NCBI RefSeq assembly: GCF_046250175.1
Contig: NZ_CP176468.1
Source of the DNA: Psychromonas sp030397575
GTDB lineage: Bacteria > Pseudomonadota > Gammaproteobacteria > Enterobacterales > Psychromonadaceae
Length of the DNA: 64,000 nucleotides
Reading direction: 5' to 3' (one strand)
This document shows positions 16,026 to 25,875 of the stretch, piece after piece. The number at the start of each line of letters is the position of its first letter. Within the stretch, counting starts at the first letter, position 1. Both the position numbers and the translations under genes were made by a program. The notes under the pieces were generated by a model. It ran no database searches and was not told where the DNA came from. It saw nothing but the letters and a program-made list of their open reading frames with translations.

Positions 16026-18320
16026 TTGAAGCCAATAACTACTCCCAAAGACCGCAATTTGTTTTCATATCCTAAATACCGAGGAGAGCCTTCTTCTAAG
16101 GCAGCTCCTTTTTTGCCTATGTCTCGTAAAGAGATGAAGCAGCTTGGCTGGGATAGTTGCGATATTATTTTAGTAACAGGTGATGCTTATGTGGATCACC
16201 CTAGTTTCGGCATGGCTGTGATTGGCCGAATGCTTGAAGTGCAAGGCTTCAGAGTTGGTATTATCGCGCAACCTGATTGGCATTCTAAAGATGCATTTAT
16301 GCAATTAGGAAAACCTAATTTATATTTTGGTGTGACTGCCGGTAACATGGATTCAATGATCAACCGCTACACGGCTGAAAGAAGGCTTAGACACGATGAT
16401 GCCTACACACCAAATGATGAAGGTGGTAAACGTCCTGACCGTGCAGTTACTGCTTATACACAACGATGTAAAGAAGCCTATAAAGGTGTCCCAATCATTA
16501 TTGGTGGTATTGAAGCAAGTTTACGCCGTATCGCCCACTACGATTATTGGTCAGACAAAGTGCGTCAATCTGTTTTGTTCGATTCAAAAGCAGACCTATT
16601 AATTTATGGCAATGCTGAGCGCCCATTAATTGAAATTTCCCATCGTATTGCACAAGGTGAAGATGTCAAAACCATTACCGATGTGCGCGGCAGTGCATTT
16701 TTAACCAATAGCGCATTGCCAGGTTGGACTGGTATAGACTCACGTAGCGTTGATAAACCTGGGAAGATAGATCCAATCCCAAGCCCTTATCAAGACCTCA
16801 CTGAAAAATGTGATACTGCAAAAGATGAAAATGTGGTTGATGAAGCATCTGATGTGACTAAAACAGCACAAGTTATCCAGATGACTCCACATAAAAGTAC
16901 GCCACAAGAAGAGCGTGAAAAAAGATGGATAGAGAAAGCAAAAGCGTGGTCAACTACCTATATTAATTTACCAACTTTCGAGCAAGTAAGAGATAATAAA
17001 ATATTATATGCACATGCATCTCGTATTTTTCACCAAGAAGTAAACCCAACGTCAGCAAAAGCATTAATGCAAAAACACGGTAATCGGGCTATCTGGTTAA
17101 ATCCACCAGCAACACCATTAGAAGAAAGTGAAATGGATGGTGTATTTGGTTTACCTTATGCTCGTGTCCCACACCCAAGTTATGGTAATGCCAAAATCCC
17201 CGCCTACGATATGATAAAAACATCTATTAATATCATGAGAGGATGTTTTGGCGGCTGTACTTTCTGTAGTATCACAGAACATGAAGGACGCATCATACAA
17301 AGCCGCTCACAGGAATCTATTATCAATGAAATTGAAGATATTAAACTCAAAGTCCCTGGGTTTACAGGTGTCATTTCTGATTTAGGTGGTCCAACAGCTA
17401 ATATGTATAAATTACGCTGTAAGAGTGAAAAAGCAGAAGCAACTTGTCGTAAGCCATCTTGTGTATGGCCAACTATTTGTGGTCACCTTGATACAGACCA
17501 CACACCAACGATTGAGTTATACCGAGCTGCTCGTCAAGTACCGGGTATTAAGAAAGTATTGATTGCCTCGGGCGTACGTTATGACTTAGCCATTGAAGAT
17601 CCTGAATATATTAAAGAACTGGCGACTCACCATGTTGGCGGGTATTTAAAAATAGCGCCAGAGCATACTGAGGAAGGCCCATTAAATAAAATGATGAAGC
17701 CAGGCATGGGTAGCTATGACAAATTTAAAGAGCTATTTGATCACTACTCTAAAGTTGCAGGTAAAAAACAGTACCTGATCCCATACTTTATCTCTGCTCA
17801 CCCTGGCACAACAGATATGGACATGATCAATCTGGCAATGTGGTTAAAAGAGAATGATTTTAAATTGGATCAAGTGCAAAATTTTTACCCTTCTCCTTTA
17901 GCTAACGCAACAACCTTGTATCACACTGAAATTAACTCGTTGCGTAATGTTAAAAGAAACAGTGAATCAGTATCCATTCCAAAAGGGACGATTCAGCGTC
18001 GATTACATAAAGCTATATTGCGTTATCATGATCCAGCTAACTGGCCAATTATTCGTGAAGCGTTAACAAAAATGGGATTAGACAAAACCTTGATTGGTAG
18101 TAAGGCAACCTGCTTAGTACCAAAAGAAACACGTGCTGAAATCCTTAATAGAAACGCTAAAAAAGCAAAAGTACCTTTAAAAGGCAGTAAAAGTACGCCA
18201 AGAAATCAAGGTAAACTAGCTGTAAATAATAAACGTAAACCTAAAGCAAAATTCGGTACTAAACCGACCAATGGTAAACAAGGCTTAACACGCTTTAGTA
18301 CGAATCAGTTTCAAAAATAA
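16026..18320 (+). CDS. ygiQ: YgiQ-family radical SAM protein
   Basis: A 764-residue member of the UPF0313/YgiQ family of radical SAM enzymes, highly similar to E. coli YgiQ along its length. The [4Fe-4S] cluster motif CX3CX2C is in RGCFGGCTFCSITEHEGR near residues 405-422. The N-terminal B12-binding-like part is WDSCDIILVTGDAYVDHPSFG, and KIAPEHTEEGPLNKMMKPGMGSYD marks the barrel's C-terminal part. The last 60 residues are a Lys-rich tail. The reaction is not established. The start is TTG: the conserved RNLFSYPKYR segment near the N-terminus needs it and no ATG fits, though the ribosome site is weak. Confidence 0.93.
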   Translation: MKPITTPKDRNLFSYPKYRGEPSSKAAPFLPMSRKEMKQLGWDSCDIILVTGDAYVDHPSFGMAVIGRMLEVQGFRVGIIAQPDWHSKDAFMQLGKPNLYFGVTAGNMDSMINRYTAERRLRHDDAYTPNDEGGKRPDRAVTAYTQRCKEAYKGVPIIIGGIEASLRRIAHYDYWSDKVRQSVLFDSKADLLIYGNAERPLIEISHRIAQGEDVKTITDVRGSAFLTNSALPGWTGIDSRSVDKPGKIDPIPSPYQDLTEKCDTAKDENVVDEASDVTKTAQVIQMTPHKSTPQEEREKRWIEKAKAWSTTYINLPTFEQVRDNKILYAHASRIFHQEVNPTSAKALMQKHGNRAIWLNPPATPLEESEMDGVFGLPYARVPHPSYGNAKIPAYDMIKTSINIMRGCFGGCTFCSITEHEGRIIQSRSQESIINEIEDIKLKVPGFTGVISDLGGPTANMYKLRCKSEKAEATCRKPSCVWPTICGHLDTDHTPTIELYRAARQVPGIKKVLIASGVRYDLAIEDPEYIKELATHHVGGYLKIAPEHTEEGPLNKMMKPGMGSYDKFKELFDHYSKVAGKKQYLIPYFISAHPGTTDMDMINLAMWLKENDFKLDQVQNFYPSPLANATTLYHTEINSLRNVKRNSESVSIPKGTIQRRLHKAILRYHDPANWPIIREALTKMGLDKTLIGSKATCLVPKETRAEILNRNAKKAKVPLKGSKSTPRNQGKLAVNNKRKPKAKFGTKPTNGKQGLTRFSTNQFQK

Positions 18321-18366
18321 TTGATTCTCACATGAAGTGGTAATAGATAATTAGGTTATCAATACT

Positions 18367-18403
18367 AAAAAGGGCTAGCTTTATCATGAAGCTAGCCCTT
18401 TTT
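18367..18403. terminator. Bidirectional terminator between ygiQ and the 228-residue gene
   Basis: Fifteen-base perfect stem (18367-18381 with 18389-18403), seven-base loop, A5/T5 ends. It serves the convergent genes ygiQ (+) and the hypothetical gene (-). Confidence 0.9.
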
Positions 18404-18436
18404 TACATGCCTGATTATCTTGTTATGAGGCTGGTA

Positions 18437-19099
18437 TTACATACTCAATCCTATTCGACCTGTCTGCTTTAATTTACAGACCTGATTTAAGAAAGAGTTA
18501 ATTCTATAAGGTTGAAAATGCGTAGGGATCCTATTCTCTAATGCAGGAATGGGTTTCTTATCTTCTTTTAAATGAGTTAAAATTAATTTAAGGAGGCCTG
18601 ATAAATACCCTTTAAATGCTTCACTTTGATACAAACTATCCCAATCAATCACACCTGCTTTATTGTGTAGTTGGGTCAATGGCTCTATTTTAGCCGTATA
18701 CCCTTGTATCTCAATATCACCCATACAATATTCTTTCACTAATTGTAAAAACAGGTCTAAACACTCTCCACGTGGTACTAAATTAAAAAATTCAGCAGAA
18801 GGTTCTTTATCTTCAGCAGGCGCATTAATTAAGCGAAACAAAATCTCAAACATGTGCACTATGGTTCTATCTAAAATACGTTGTTTTGGTTGGTGTTGAG
18901 ATTGAATATCTTGTGCAACCACATTATAAAGCGTGACCATATCTACACGTGTAGCTGCTTGATGAGATAGTTTGTCAGCAATGGAAATAGGAATTCGATT
19001 AGCAATTAACGTATTAAAAATAGATCGGGCTAACGAATCCTGTATTACTGAATGTGCTTTATCAGAGCCTTTATAAGGCCCTTTTTGATTGCTAGGCAT
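18437..19099 (-). CDS. Conserved-looking hypothetical protein downstream of recR
   Basis: Not recognised. A soluble protein of 220 residues, mostly alpha-helical by pattern, without signal peptide or membrane segments. Notable segments are SLARSIFNTLIANRIPISIADKL near the N-terminus, a central DRTIVHMFEILFRLI helix, and ECLDLFLQLVKEYC. The frame can be extended eight residues to an ATG at 19123, but that start has no ribosome site, while the internal ATG at 19099 is preceded by AAGGGAAAGAG; I chose the latter. It lies 58 bp after recR on the same strand and could be cotranscribed with it. Role unknown. Confidence 0.75.
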   Translation of the reverse strand: MPSNQKGPYKGSDKAHSVIQDSLARSIFNTLIANRIPISIADKLSHQAATRVDMVTLYNVVAQDIQSQHQPKQRILDRTIVHMFEILFRLINAPAEDKEPSAEFFNLVPRGECLDLFLQLVKEYCMGDIEIQGYTAKIEPLTQLHNKAGVIDWDSLYQSEAFKGYLSGLLKLILTHLKEDKKPIPALENRIPTHFQPYRINSFLNQVCKLKQTGRIGLSM

Positions 19100-19157
19100 C
19101 TCTTTCCCTTGAAATGTTAACATTATGATTCATGACGATAGTAATGACCTATTCAGC

Positions 19158-19757
19158 TTATAACATCGAGCGACCAGTAAAGGAGTGTGACAAAGTAGTG
19201 CTGTCAACAAACTCAAGCTCTCCACCCACTGGCACACCATGTGCGATTCGGCTCACTTGAATCTTTTGTTTTCTTGCCATTTCTGCAATGTAATAAGCTG
19301 TCGCTTCACCTTCCACTGTTGGGTTAGTTGCTAGGATCACCTCAGTAATATTTCCCTTTTTCATCTGCTGCTCTAATAAATGTAAACCAAGTTGTTCAGG
19401 CCCCACTCCATCTAATGGAGATAAATGCCCCATTAATACAAAATAAGTACCAGAAAACAGTGCGGTTTGCTCAATGGCGACCACATCAACAGGCATTTCA
19501 ACAATACAAATAACACCATTATCATTACGTTTTTGATTACTGCAGATAGAGCAGAAATCTTCTTCTGTAAAAGTGCGACATTGTTGACAATGGCCTATTT
19601 CAGTCACAGCTCTTGCTAACACATCACTCAATTTAAGTGCACCATTGCGGTTTTTATCTAACAAATGGTAAACCATACGTTGTGCTGATTTAGGGCCAAC
19701 ACTTGGTAAACATTGTAAAGCCTGTGTTAACTCTTCGATTAATGGTCTATTTGACAT
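19158..19757 (-). CDS. recR: Recombination mediator RecR
   Basis: RecR, which with RecO (and RecF) loads RecA on SSB-coated gaps in recombinational repair. The 199-residue length is standard. Features in order: helix-hairpin-helix LPSVGPKSAQRMVYHLL (17-33), a four-cysteine zinc finger (CQQC and CSIC near residues 54-72), a Toprim domain starting at VICIVEMPVDVVAIEQT and containing GVGPEQLGL, and a Walker-B-like segment. The usual dnaX-ybaB-recR order is not seen; a broken DUF2164 gene and apbC lie upstream instead. Confidence 0.96.
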   Translation of the reverse strand: MSNRPLIEELTQALQCLPSVGPKSAQRMVYHLLDKNRNGALKLSDVLARAVTEIGHCQQCRTFTEEDFCSICSNQKRNDNGVICIVEMPVDVVAIEQTALFSGTYFVLMGHLSPLDGVGPEQLGLHLLEQQMKKGNITEVILATNPTVEGEATAYYIAEMARKQKIQVSRIAHGVPVGGELEFVDSTTLSHSFTGRSML

Positions 19758-19831
19758 TATTTTTTCTTCTTAACATTAAATTAGGTCGATTAAGCAATTT
19801 AAATTGGCTTAATATTTCCCAATGAACTCAG

Positions 19832-20067
19832 TTACTTTTTCAAGTTCATAAAGGATTCAGTAATAGTATCAAGTTTATCATCTAATAGGCTTCTCGCATC
19901 ATTTAAACCTTGATTATAGTAATAACGTCCCATCTTTTTGGCTAAAAGTTATAACAAAAATTCCGTATCAAATTGCCCAAGCTCTTGGCCTAATTTTTTT
20001 AAAAATAGGTTTGTATTTGTTCGAACATTGCTGCTTTTTGCGTACTTGAAAAAGTAATCTCTGCCAT
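19832..20067 (-). pseudogene. Broken DUF2164-family gene
   Basis: Reading the minus strand from the ATG at 20067 gives MAEITFSSTQKAAMFEQIQTYF and then a stop. A one-base frameshift in the T7A5 tract at 19994-20005 restores KKLGQELGQFDTEFLL, followed by an in-frame TAA and then LLAKKMGRYYYNQGLNDARSL to a normal stop. The pieces match the DUF2164 pattern (S-x-x-x-x-K, I-x-x-Y-F, E-L-x-Q-x-I-G-x-F-x-x-x-F-L-L, Y-x-x-Y-Y-N-Q-G-x-x-D-A). So there are two lesions: a one-base loss and a nonsense codon. The total of 236 bp is one short of 79 codons. The homopolymer lesion alone could be a sequencing error; the stop codon argues for real decay. Confidence 0.82.
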
Positions 20068-20091
20068 ATTAAATCGCCGCTCATATCAGTA

Positions 20092-21183
20092 CTATTTAAG
20101 CTCTGTAATTTTAATTTGCTCTATCGTTGGTTGTAGATCTTTAAACAAATTAATAGCAACTGATTCAGCTAATGCTAAATAAGGAGCAACTAATTCAACT
20201 TGTTCATTTTTAGCAACAGTTGGGTAGCCTTGGTCGGTGTTCTCTCGGTATTGAATATGTAAGGGTAACTCTCCTAGGAAAGCCAAATTAAATTGTTTAG
20301 CTAATTTTTTACCTCCACCCGTTCCAAAAATAGCTTCTTGATGGCCACATTTAACACATGAATAAAGGCTCATATTTTCAATCAAGCCCGTTACATGCAC
20401 ATCCACTTTGTTAAACATAGTCACGCCCTTTTTCGCGTCAATTAATGCAACATCTTGCGGGGTAGTGACAATCACAGCACTAGTTAGTGCGACGTTTTGC
20501 GACATAGTAAGTTGAATATCACCAGTACCAGGCGGCATATCAACAATGAGATAATCCAATTCAGGCCAGTCTGTTTCGTTTAATACTTGCTGTAAGGCTT
20601 TGCTCGCCATAGGACCGCGCCATACCATCGCATCTTTATCTTCAATTAAGAAACCAATGCTATTACACACAATGCCATGAGCTGAAATAGGCTGTAATAG
20701 TTTACCATCAATAGACGTTGACTTTGTTGCTTTTTCACCCAGCATCATGGGTACTGATGGACCATAAATATCAGCATCAAGTAAACCAACTTTGGCACCA
20801 TTTTTGGCTAAAGCTAATGCTAAATTAACGCTTACAGTGGATTTTCCGACACCACCTTTACCCGAGGAAATCGCGATAATATTTTTAATATTTGCATTCT
20901 GTTTAGGCGCTTTTTTATGTTCAAAACTTGGTACTTTATAAGTGACTTGCCATACAGGGTTTTGTTTAAATAGCTCAGCTAAAGGTTGCTCAGCCTGCGC
21001 TTTTATATTAATTAGCCATTCAGGCGCATGGAAAGGCAAACAGATTATAATTTCAGCCGTATCAACATTAATCTTCAGGAGAGATTGTTGCTGTAATTTA
21101 TTAAATAGTTCAGGCTCGATAATTTGTGCTAAGCAATCTAACACTTGTTGTTGATTGGTTTTATTTTTGAACAGCATATGCAC
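20092..21183 (-). CDS. apbC: Mrp/ApbC iron-sulfur cluster carrier ATPase
   Basis: A 363-residue P-loop NTPase of the Mrp/NBP35 family that binds and hands over [4Fe-4S] clusters. The N-terminal approximately 95 residues are the DUF59/MIP18-like domain. The deviant Walker A motif is SSGKGGVGKSTVSVNLALAL near residues 106-125; LLDADIYGPSVPMMLG and IVDMPPGTGDIQLTMSQ are the family's switch regions. The cluster-binding CVKC is near residue 285. The start could be M1 or M3. It is divergent from metG (263 bp apart), the same arrangement as in E. coli, and is followed by the DUF2164 pseudogene. Confidence 0.95.
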   Translation of the reverse strand: MHMLFKNKTNQQQVLDCLAQIIEPELFNKLQQQSLLKINVDTAEIIICLPFHAPEWLINIKAQAEQPLAELFKQNPVWQVTYKVPSFEHKKAPKQNANIKNIIAISSGKGGVGKSTVSVNLALALAKNGAKVGLLDADIYGPSVPMMLGEKATKSTSIDGKLLQPISAHGIVCNSIGFLIEDKDAMVWRGPMASKALQQVLNETDWPELDYLIVDMPPGTGDIQLTMSQNVALTSAVIVTTPQDVALIDAKKGVTMFNKVDVHVTGLIENMSLYSCVKCGHQEAIFGTGGGKKLAKQFNLAFLGELPLHIQYRENTDQGYPTVAKNEQVELVAPYLALAESVAINLFKDLQPTIEQIKITELK

Positions 21184-21446
21184 CTCTTATCTACATTGAT
21201 AGATGAGTTTATCAAAATAAACAGATAAATCATCCTCATTAATAAAGCGGTAATAGCCTTATTCATTTGATATTGACGGATAAATGATGATGCAATCATT
21301 ACTCACTTTAAAACACCTTAAATCAGTGGTTGAATATTTCAGTATCATCACTCTAACTGAAAGAGATAAGAGTGGGATTATTAGCATTTTTTCGGTAGAA
21401 TTATAGGCTTAAAAAAATTCGCCTAGACTTAAGGAATATCAAATAA

Positions 21447-23507
21447 ATGGCTAATCAAGACCGTAATATACTTGTTACCTGCGCCCTTCCCTATGCAAAT
21501 GGTCCAATCCATTTAGGGCATATGCTTGAGCATGTACAAGCTGACATCTGGGTGCGTTTCCAACGCTTACGTGGCAATAATATTCATTTTGTTTGTGCTG
21601 ATGACGCTCATGGCACCGCTATCATGTTAAAAGCGCAAGAAATGGGTATTACACCAGAGCAACTTATTGCCGACGTGCAAGCGGATCACGAAAAAGATTT
21701 TGCAGGATTCAATATCAGCTTTGATAATTATCATTCTACACACTCAGAAGAAAACAAAGCCTTATCATCGCAAGTTTATCTAGCGCTTCGAGATAATGGA
21801 TACATTACTAAAAAAGTTGTTTCACAATTGTACGATCCAGAAAAAGAGATGTTTTTGCCAGATCGTTTTGTAAAAGGTACTTGTCCGAAATGTAAAGCTG
21901 AAGATCAATACGGCGATAACTGTGATGTTTGTGGTGCCACTTATAGTCCAGCTGAAATGATTAATCCAAAATCAGTGGTTTCTGATGCAACTCCGGTAAT
22001 GAAAGATACTGAAAACTTATTCTTTGATGCACCTCAATTCCAAGATATGTTAGTTGAATGGACAAAATCTGGCGCACTACAAAATGAAGTCGCGAACAAA
22101 CTCGGTGAATGGTTTGAAAGTGGTTTAAAAGCTTGGGATATCACGCGTGATGCCCCTTACTTTGGCTTTGAGATCCCTGGTGCACCAGGTAAGTTTTTCT
22201 ATGTATGGTTAGACGCTCCTATTGGTTATATGGGAAGTTTTAAAAACCTATGTGACCGCACAGATGACCTTAATTTTGATGATTATTGGAAAAAAGACAG
22301 CACAGCAGAGCTATATCACTTCATCGGTAAAGATATCATCAATTTCCATGGTCTATTCTGGCCAGCTATGTTGGAAGGAGCAGGTTTCCGTAAACCAACA
22401 GGTGTGAATGTTCACGGTTATGTGAGCGTTAATGGCGAAAAAATGTCTAAATCAAAAGGTACTTTCATTAAAGCAAGCACCTATTTAGAAAACCTAGACC
22501 CTGAATGCTTACGTTACTATTATGCTGCCAAATTAACTTCACGTGTAGATGATCTAGACTTCAACCTAGAAGACTTTGCACAACGTGTTAACTCTGATGT
22601 TGTCAATAAATTAGTTAACTTAGCCTCTCGTACTGCTGGTTTCATTGCTAAAAAGTACGAAGGAAAATTATCTTCAGAAGTGTCTGAGCCAGCCTTGTAT
22701 CAAGAGTTTGTTGCTGCGGGTGATTCAATCGCAGAGCAATTCGAGAAGCGTGAATTTGCGCGTGCTATTCGTGAAATCATGGCATTAGCCGATATTGCGA
22801 ATAAATACATTGATGAAAAAGCACCATGGGCGTTAGCAAAAGTAGAAGGCAAAGAAGCAGAGGTACAAGATATTTGTTCAATGGGTATCAATCTGTTCCG
22901 AGTATTAATGACTTACTTAAAGCCAATCATGCCTAAATTAACAGAGCGCAGTGAAGCTTTCTTAAATGAAACATTAACATGGGACAGCATCAATACACCG
23001 TTGGCCGGCCATCAAATCAATAAGTTTAAAGCATTATTCCAACGTATCGATCCAAAAAATATTGAAGCAATGGTTGAATCATCTAAGGCAAGTGCAGCGG
23101 CAGATGCAGCAGCAAAAGAAAAAGCAGCTGCGGCGACACAAGCAGCAAACCAAAGCGAGTTAGATAAAGAACCAATCGCACCTGAGATTGACTTTGATAC
23201 ATTTGCTAAGACAGACTTGCGTGTCGCGTTAATTGCTAAAGCAGAGCATGTGCCTAAAGCGAATAAATTATTGAAACTAACCTTAGACATAGGCGGTGAA
23301 ACGCGTACCGTATTTGCAGGTATTAAATCAGCTTATAAACCTGAAGATCTTGAAGGTAAACTAACAGTAATGGTAGCGAATCTAGCACCACGTCAAATGA
23401 AGTTTGGCTTATCTGAAGGCATGGTATTAGCAGCAGGTCCTGGGGGAGAAGATATCTATATCTTAAACCCTGATTCAGGTGCAAAACCAGGACAACGTAT
23501 TATGTAA
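21447..23507 (+). CDS. metG: Methionyl-tRNA synthetase
   Basis: Class I aminoacyl-tRNA synthetase charging tRNA-Met. The 686-residue form has the C-terminal dimerisation and tRNA-binding domain. HIGH motif: HLGH at 22-25. KMSKS is intact at residues 332-336. The zinc knuckle is CPKC...CDVCGATY (about 146-162). After an Ala/Glu/Lys-rich linker (about 550-575), the OB-fold Trbp111-like domain runs from FDTFAKTDLRVALI (about 583) to the end and includes MKFGLSEGMVLAAG. A weak AAGG ribosome site lies about 14 bases before the ATG. It is monocistronic, ending at a strong hairpin. Confidence 0.97.
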   Translation: MANQDRNILVTCALPYANGPIHLGHMLEHVQADIWVRFQRLRGNNIHFVCADDAHGTAIMLKAQEMGITPEQLIADVQADHEKDFAGFNISFDNYHSTHSEENKALSSQVYLALRDNGYITKKVVSQLYDPEKEMFLPDRFVKGTCPKCKAEDQYGDNCDVCGATYSPAEMINPKSVVSDATPVMKDTENLFFDAPQFQDMLVEWTKSGALQNEVANKLGEWFESGLKAWDITRDAPYFGFEIPGAPGKFFYVWLDAPIGYMGSFKNLCDRTDDLNFDDYWKKDSTAELYHFIGKDIINFHGLFWPAMLEGAGFRKPTGVNVHGYVSVNGEKMSKSKGTFIKASTYLENLDPECLRYYYAAKLTSRVDDLDFNLEDFAQRVNSDVVNKLVNLASRTAGFIAKKYEGKLSSEVSEPALYQEFVAAGDSIAEQFEKREFARAIREIMALADIANKYIDEKAPWALAKVEGKEAEVQDICSMGINLFRVLMTYLKPIMPKLTERSEAFLNETLTWDSINTPLAGHQINKFKALFQRIDPKNIEAMVESSKASAAADAAAKEKAAAATQAANQSELDKEPIAPEIDFDTFAKTDLRVALIAKAEHVPKANKLLKLTLDIGGETRTVFAGIKSAYKPEDLEGKLTVMVANLAPRQMKFGLSEGMVLAAGPGGEDIYILNPDSGAKPGQRIM

Positions 23508-23556
23508 TCCTTAAAGTGGTTGTTAATAGAAAATAAACAACTCGATTTAGCATAAT

Positions 23557-23592
23557 AAAAAGCCGATTAGATATAAAAATAATCGGCTTTTT
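23557..23592. terminator. Bidirectional terminator between metG and the PL6-like gene
   Basis: Thirteen-base stem (23557-23569 with 23580-23592), ten-base loop, A5/T6 ends. It sits between two convergent genes. Confidence 0.88.
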
Positions 23593-23620
23593 TATAACAT
23601 TAATTTTATTAGACTATTTA

Positions 23621-25453
23621 TTAGCTAGACAAATCAGCTGTTGGGCCAACATCTTGCCTCTTTAAAGGGCTAGGAGGTGTGGTAGCAGGCTCAGATGAAA
23701 GCACTTCTAACTCGCTAGCACCTAGCGTACCATCTTCATTATCAACTGCAGAACCGGTTGCGTATGATTGATTACCAGACCAAGTGTTAGATTCATCATT
23801 AGCATAGTTGTTGAATAAACTACCTTCGTTTCCCGTTACTAAATTATCTGAAATAGTAATATTTTTAGGCACAATAGAATAGTTGTCTCGACCAATGAAA
23901 ATACCTCCGCCTAAATTGTTTACCAACGTATTATTCACCACAGTCACATTGGTTGGTGCTTCGTGGCTATTGCCATTAGAACTATCAGATACATCACCTG
24001 AATCAATTAATATAGGACTTCTCCAACTCGACCCTGATAAGTTTTCCATATAGTTATTACTCACAGTATGGTTTGCACCGTAAACACGAATACCGCCCGT
24101 TTCATAATTAGCATCCGTCACTAACGTGCTATCACCAGTCCCATAAAAATAATTGTTTTCTGCTTTATTATCATGCCCTAAACGGAATGATAGTGAACCC
24201 ATAGAGTTTAAAAAAGTATTGTTTGAGAATGTATTATTTGACGTTTTGACCGTCATAATTTCATTTTCACCATCGGTATCTTCAAACAAGTTATATTCAA
24301 TTAAATGGTTTGTTTCTACATCTTGAGACCCCGAATCCCCAAAGACAATTGCTTCACGATCTGAGTCACCTTCAGGGGTCGTATTGCCCGCTTTTACGTA
24401 CGGGACAATATTTTTAAAGTAGTTATGATGAATGTGTGCATTAGTTGCCATTGTTTCAGTATCATCATCATATTGAAATTTGATATAACTGCCTGAATTG
24501 ATTTGACCATCCTCATCTTCAACAACAATATTCTTATCCAGAAACTCATTATATGCAATTGAGATTTCTTCACTTGATTCAGTTAACACCACTGACGTTT
24601 GCCCATCAGTAATATCTTTATGATCAAATGTGTTACGTAATACTTTGATGTTTTTTGAGTTTACAATTTTTAATAGTGTACTTGCATCATTTGGGCCTAA
24701 TACAAATCCCTGTATAGTAATGTTTTGAGAATTAGAAATAGCAGCCGTTTCCAAAGTGGTACTGCCAATACTTTCAGCACGAATTAAAACTTGAGCATCA
24801 AAGCACGTATCCTTAATTGATATTTCTCCATCACCTGAAACAATAATTTCATCTCCACCTTGCACATCTCCACTATTTAACAACTCGTTTAAATCATCAG
24901 TAGTTGAGTTATGCGTTGCTCCAGTCACAACAGGGTTTGCGTCATCAGATCCGTCATCGTCAAAAGCATCTGAGCATGTGTAAGTAAGGGCGTCGTCGCT
25001 ATTGTCTTCATCATTATCACTATCATTATCTTCAGAAAGTGCGTCGGCTGAAAGGATAGTAAAACGAATCGTAGCTTCAGTACCATCAATAGAGGTAACT
25101 GTTACACTATCTGATACACTTTCATCTTCATTTAAGTCGCCCAGCGTTTCATTTTCTGGAACTTCATAGGTCCATTCACCGTTTGAATCAAGTGAAAATA
25201 TGCCGTAGGTAGTCGCTATACTGCTTTGAACAACAAAAGCTTCTTCGCCATCATCAGGATCAATAATGGTAAGTGATTCATTAACATCACCATTTTTATA
25301 ATATAATTCAACCTCAGTCGCTCCACTTATTACTGCAGCTGTTGAGCTACTTAAAACATCATCATTTACATTTGCATCATTCGAACTATCACTTGAACCA
25401 CCACATGCAGTTAATCCGGCCATTGCTGAAAATAATAATATTTTTTTATACAT
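23621..25453 (-). CDS. PL6-family (alginate lyase / chondroitinase B-like) lipoprotein with VCBS-like domain
   Basis: A 610-residue surface lipoprotein. It starts MYKKILLFSAMAGLTACGG with lipobox LTAC (C17) and a Ser/Asp/Asn linker. Residues about 45-135 form a VCBS-like domain (YGIFSLDSNGEWTYEVPEN). After an acidic linker comes a right-handed beta-helix typical of polysaccharide lyase family 6: NLFEDTDGENEIMTVKTSNN, then MGSLSFRLGHDN and GGIRVYGANHTVSNNY. The catalytic pair of chondroitinase B (Lys250, Arg271, 21 apart) corresponds to K403 and R424 here, also 21 apart. This points to cleavage of alginate or a related uronic acid polymer at the cell surface. Substrate is inferred. No other alginate genes are adjacent. 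Confidence 0.82.
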   Translation of the reverse strand: MYKKILLFSAMAGLTACGGSSDSSNDANVNDDVLSSSTAAVISGATEVELYYKNGDVNESLTIIDPDDGEEAFVVQSSIATTYGIFSLDSNGEWTYEVPENETLGDLNEDESVSDSVTVTSIDGTEATIRFTILSADALSEDNDSDNDEDNSDDALTYTCSDAFDDDGSDDANPVVTGATHNSTTDDLNELLNSGDVQGGDEIIVSGDGEISIKDTCFDAQVLIRAESIGSTTLETAAISNSQNITIQGFVLGPNDASTLLKIVNSKNIKVLRNTFDHKDITDGQTSVVLTESSEEISIAYNEFLDKNIVVEDEDGQINSGSYIKFQYDDDTETMATNAHIHHNYFKNIVPYVKAGNTTPEGDSDREAIVFGDSGSQDVETNHLIEYNLFEDTDGENEIMTVKTSNNTFSNNTFLNSMGSLSFRLGHDNKAENNYFYGTGDSTLVTDANYETGGIRVYGANHTVSNNYMENLSGSSWRSPILIDSGDVSDSSNGNSHEAPTNVTVVNNTLVNNLGGGIFIGRDNYSIVPKNITISDNLVTGNEGSLFNNYANDESNTWSGNQSYATGSAVDNEDGTLGASELEVLSSEPATTPPSPLKRQDVGPTADLSS

Positions 25454-25849
25454 GCTCTATCCCTTGGTATAAATATAGGTAAGCAATAATGTAGTTACAT
25501 ATTATATTAATACAATTAATGAGATCACAATTTATAGATCAATGAATAGAATACTATTAATGCTGTGATCAATGTCTTTGATGATAATTAAATTAAAAAG
25601 ATCATAAGCTATTAAAATGACATAAAGTGATAAATATTTAATTTACCTCCTTCAATGCTTGATGACACTCATTAAAAGTCTTAATAATGAAAAAATAGGC
25701 AAGATTAGTGCAAGGAGGTTAATTAAATTTATAAATAAGTTAATTCAAATAAACTAAACTGAATTTATTGTCGATAGGAGGCTAAAGTAATCAATACGAT
25801 AGTACATAGCTTAAGAATTATTATATAAGCTATCTACTATATAAACTTA
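25454..25849. other. AT-rich intergenic region, no gene seen
   Basis: About 400 bp between the start of the PL6-like gene and the end of the DMT transporter gene. No open frame, RNA gene or clear hairpin was recognised. A well-formed AGGAGG at about 25777 is not followed by a start codon at a usable distance. Confidence 0.45.
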
Positions 25850-25875
25850 ATGCAAGCCGTTAACCTAAAAATGAC

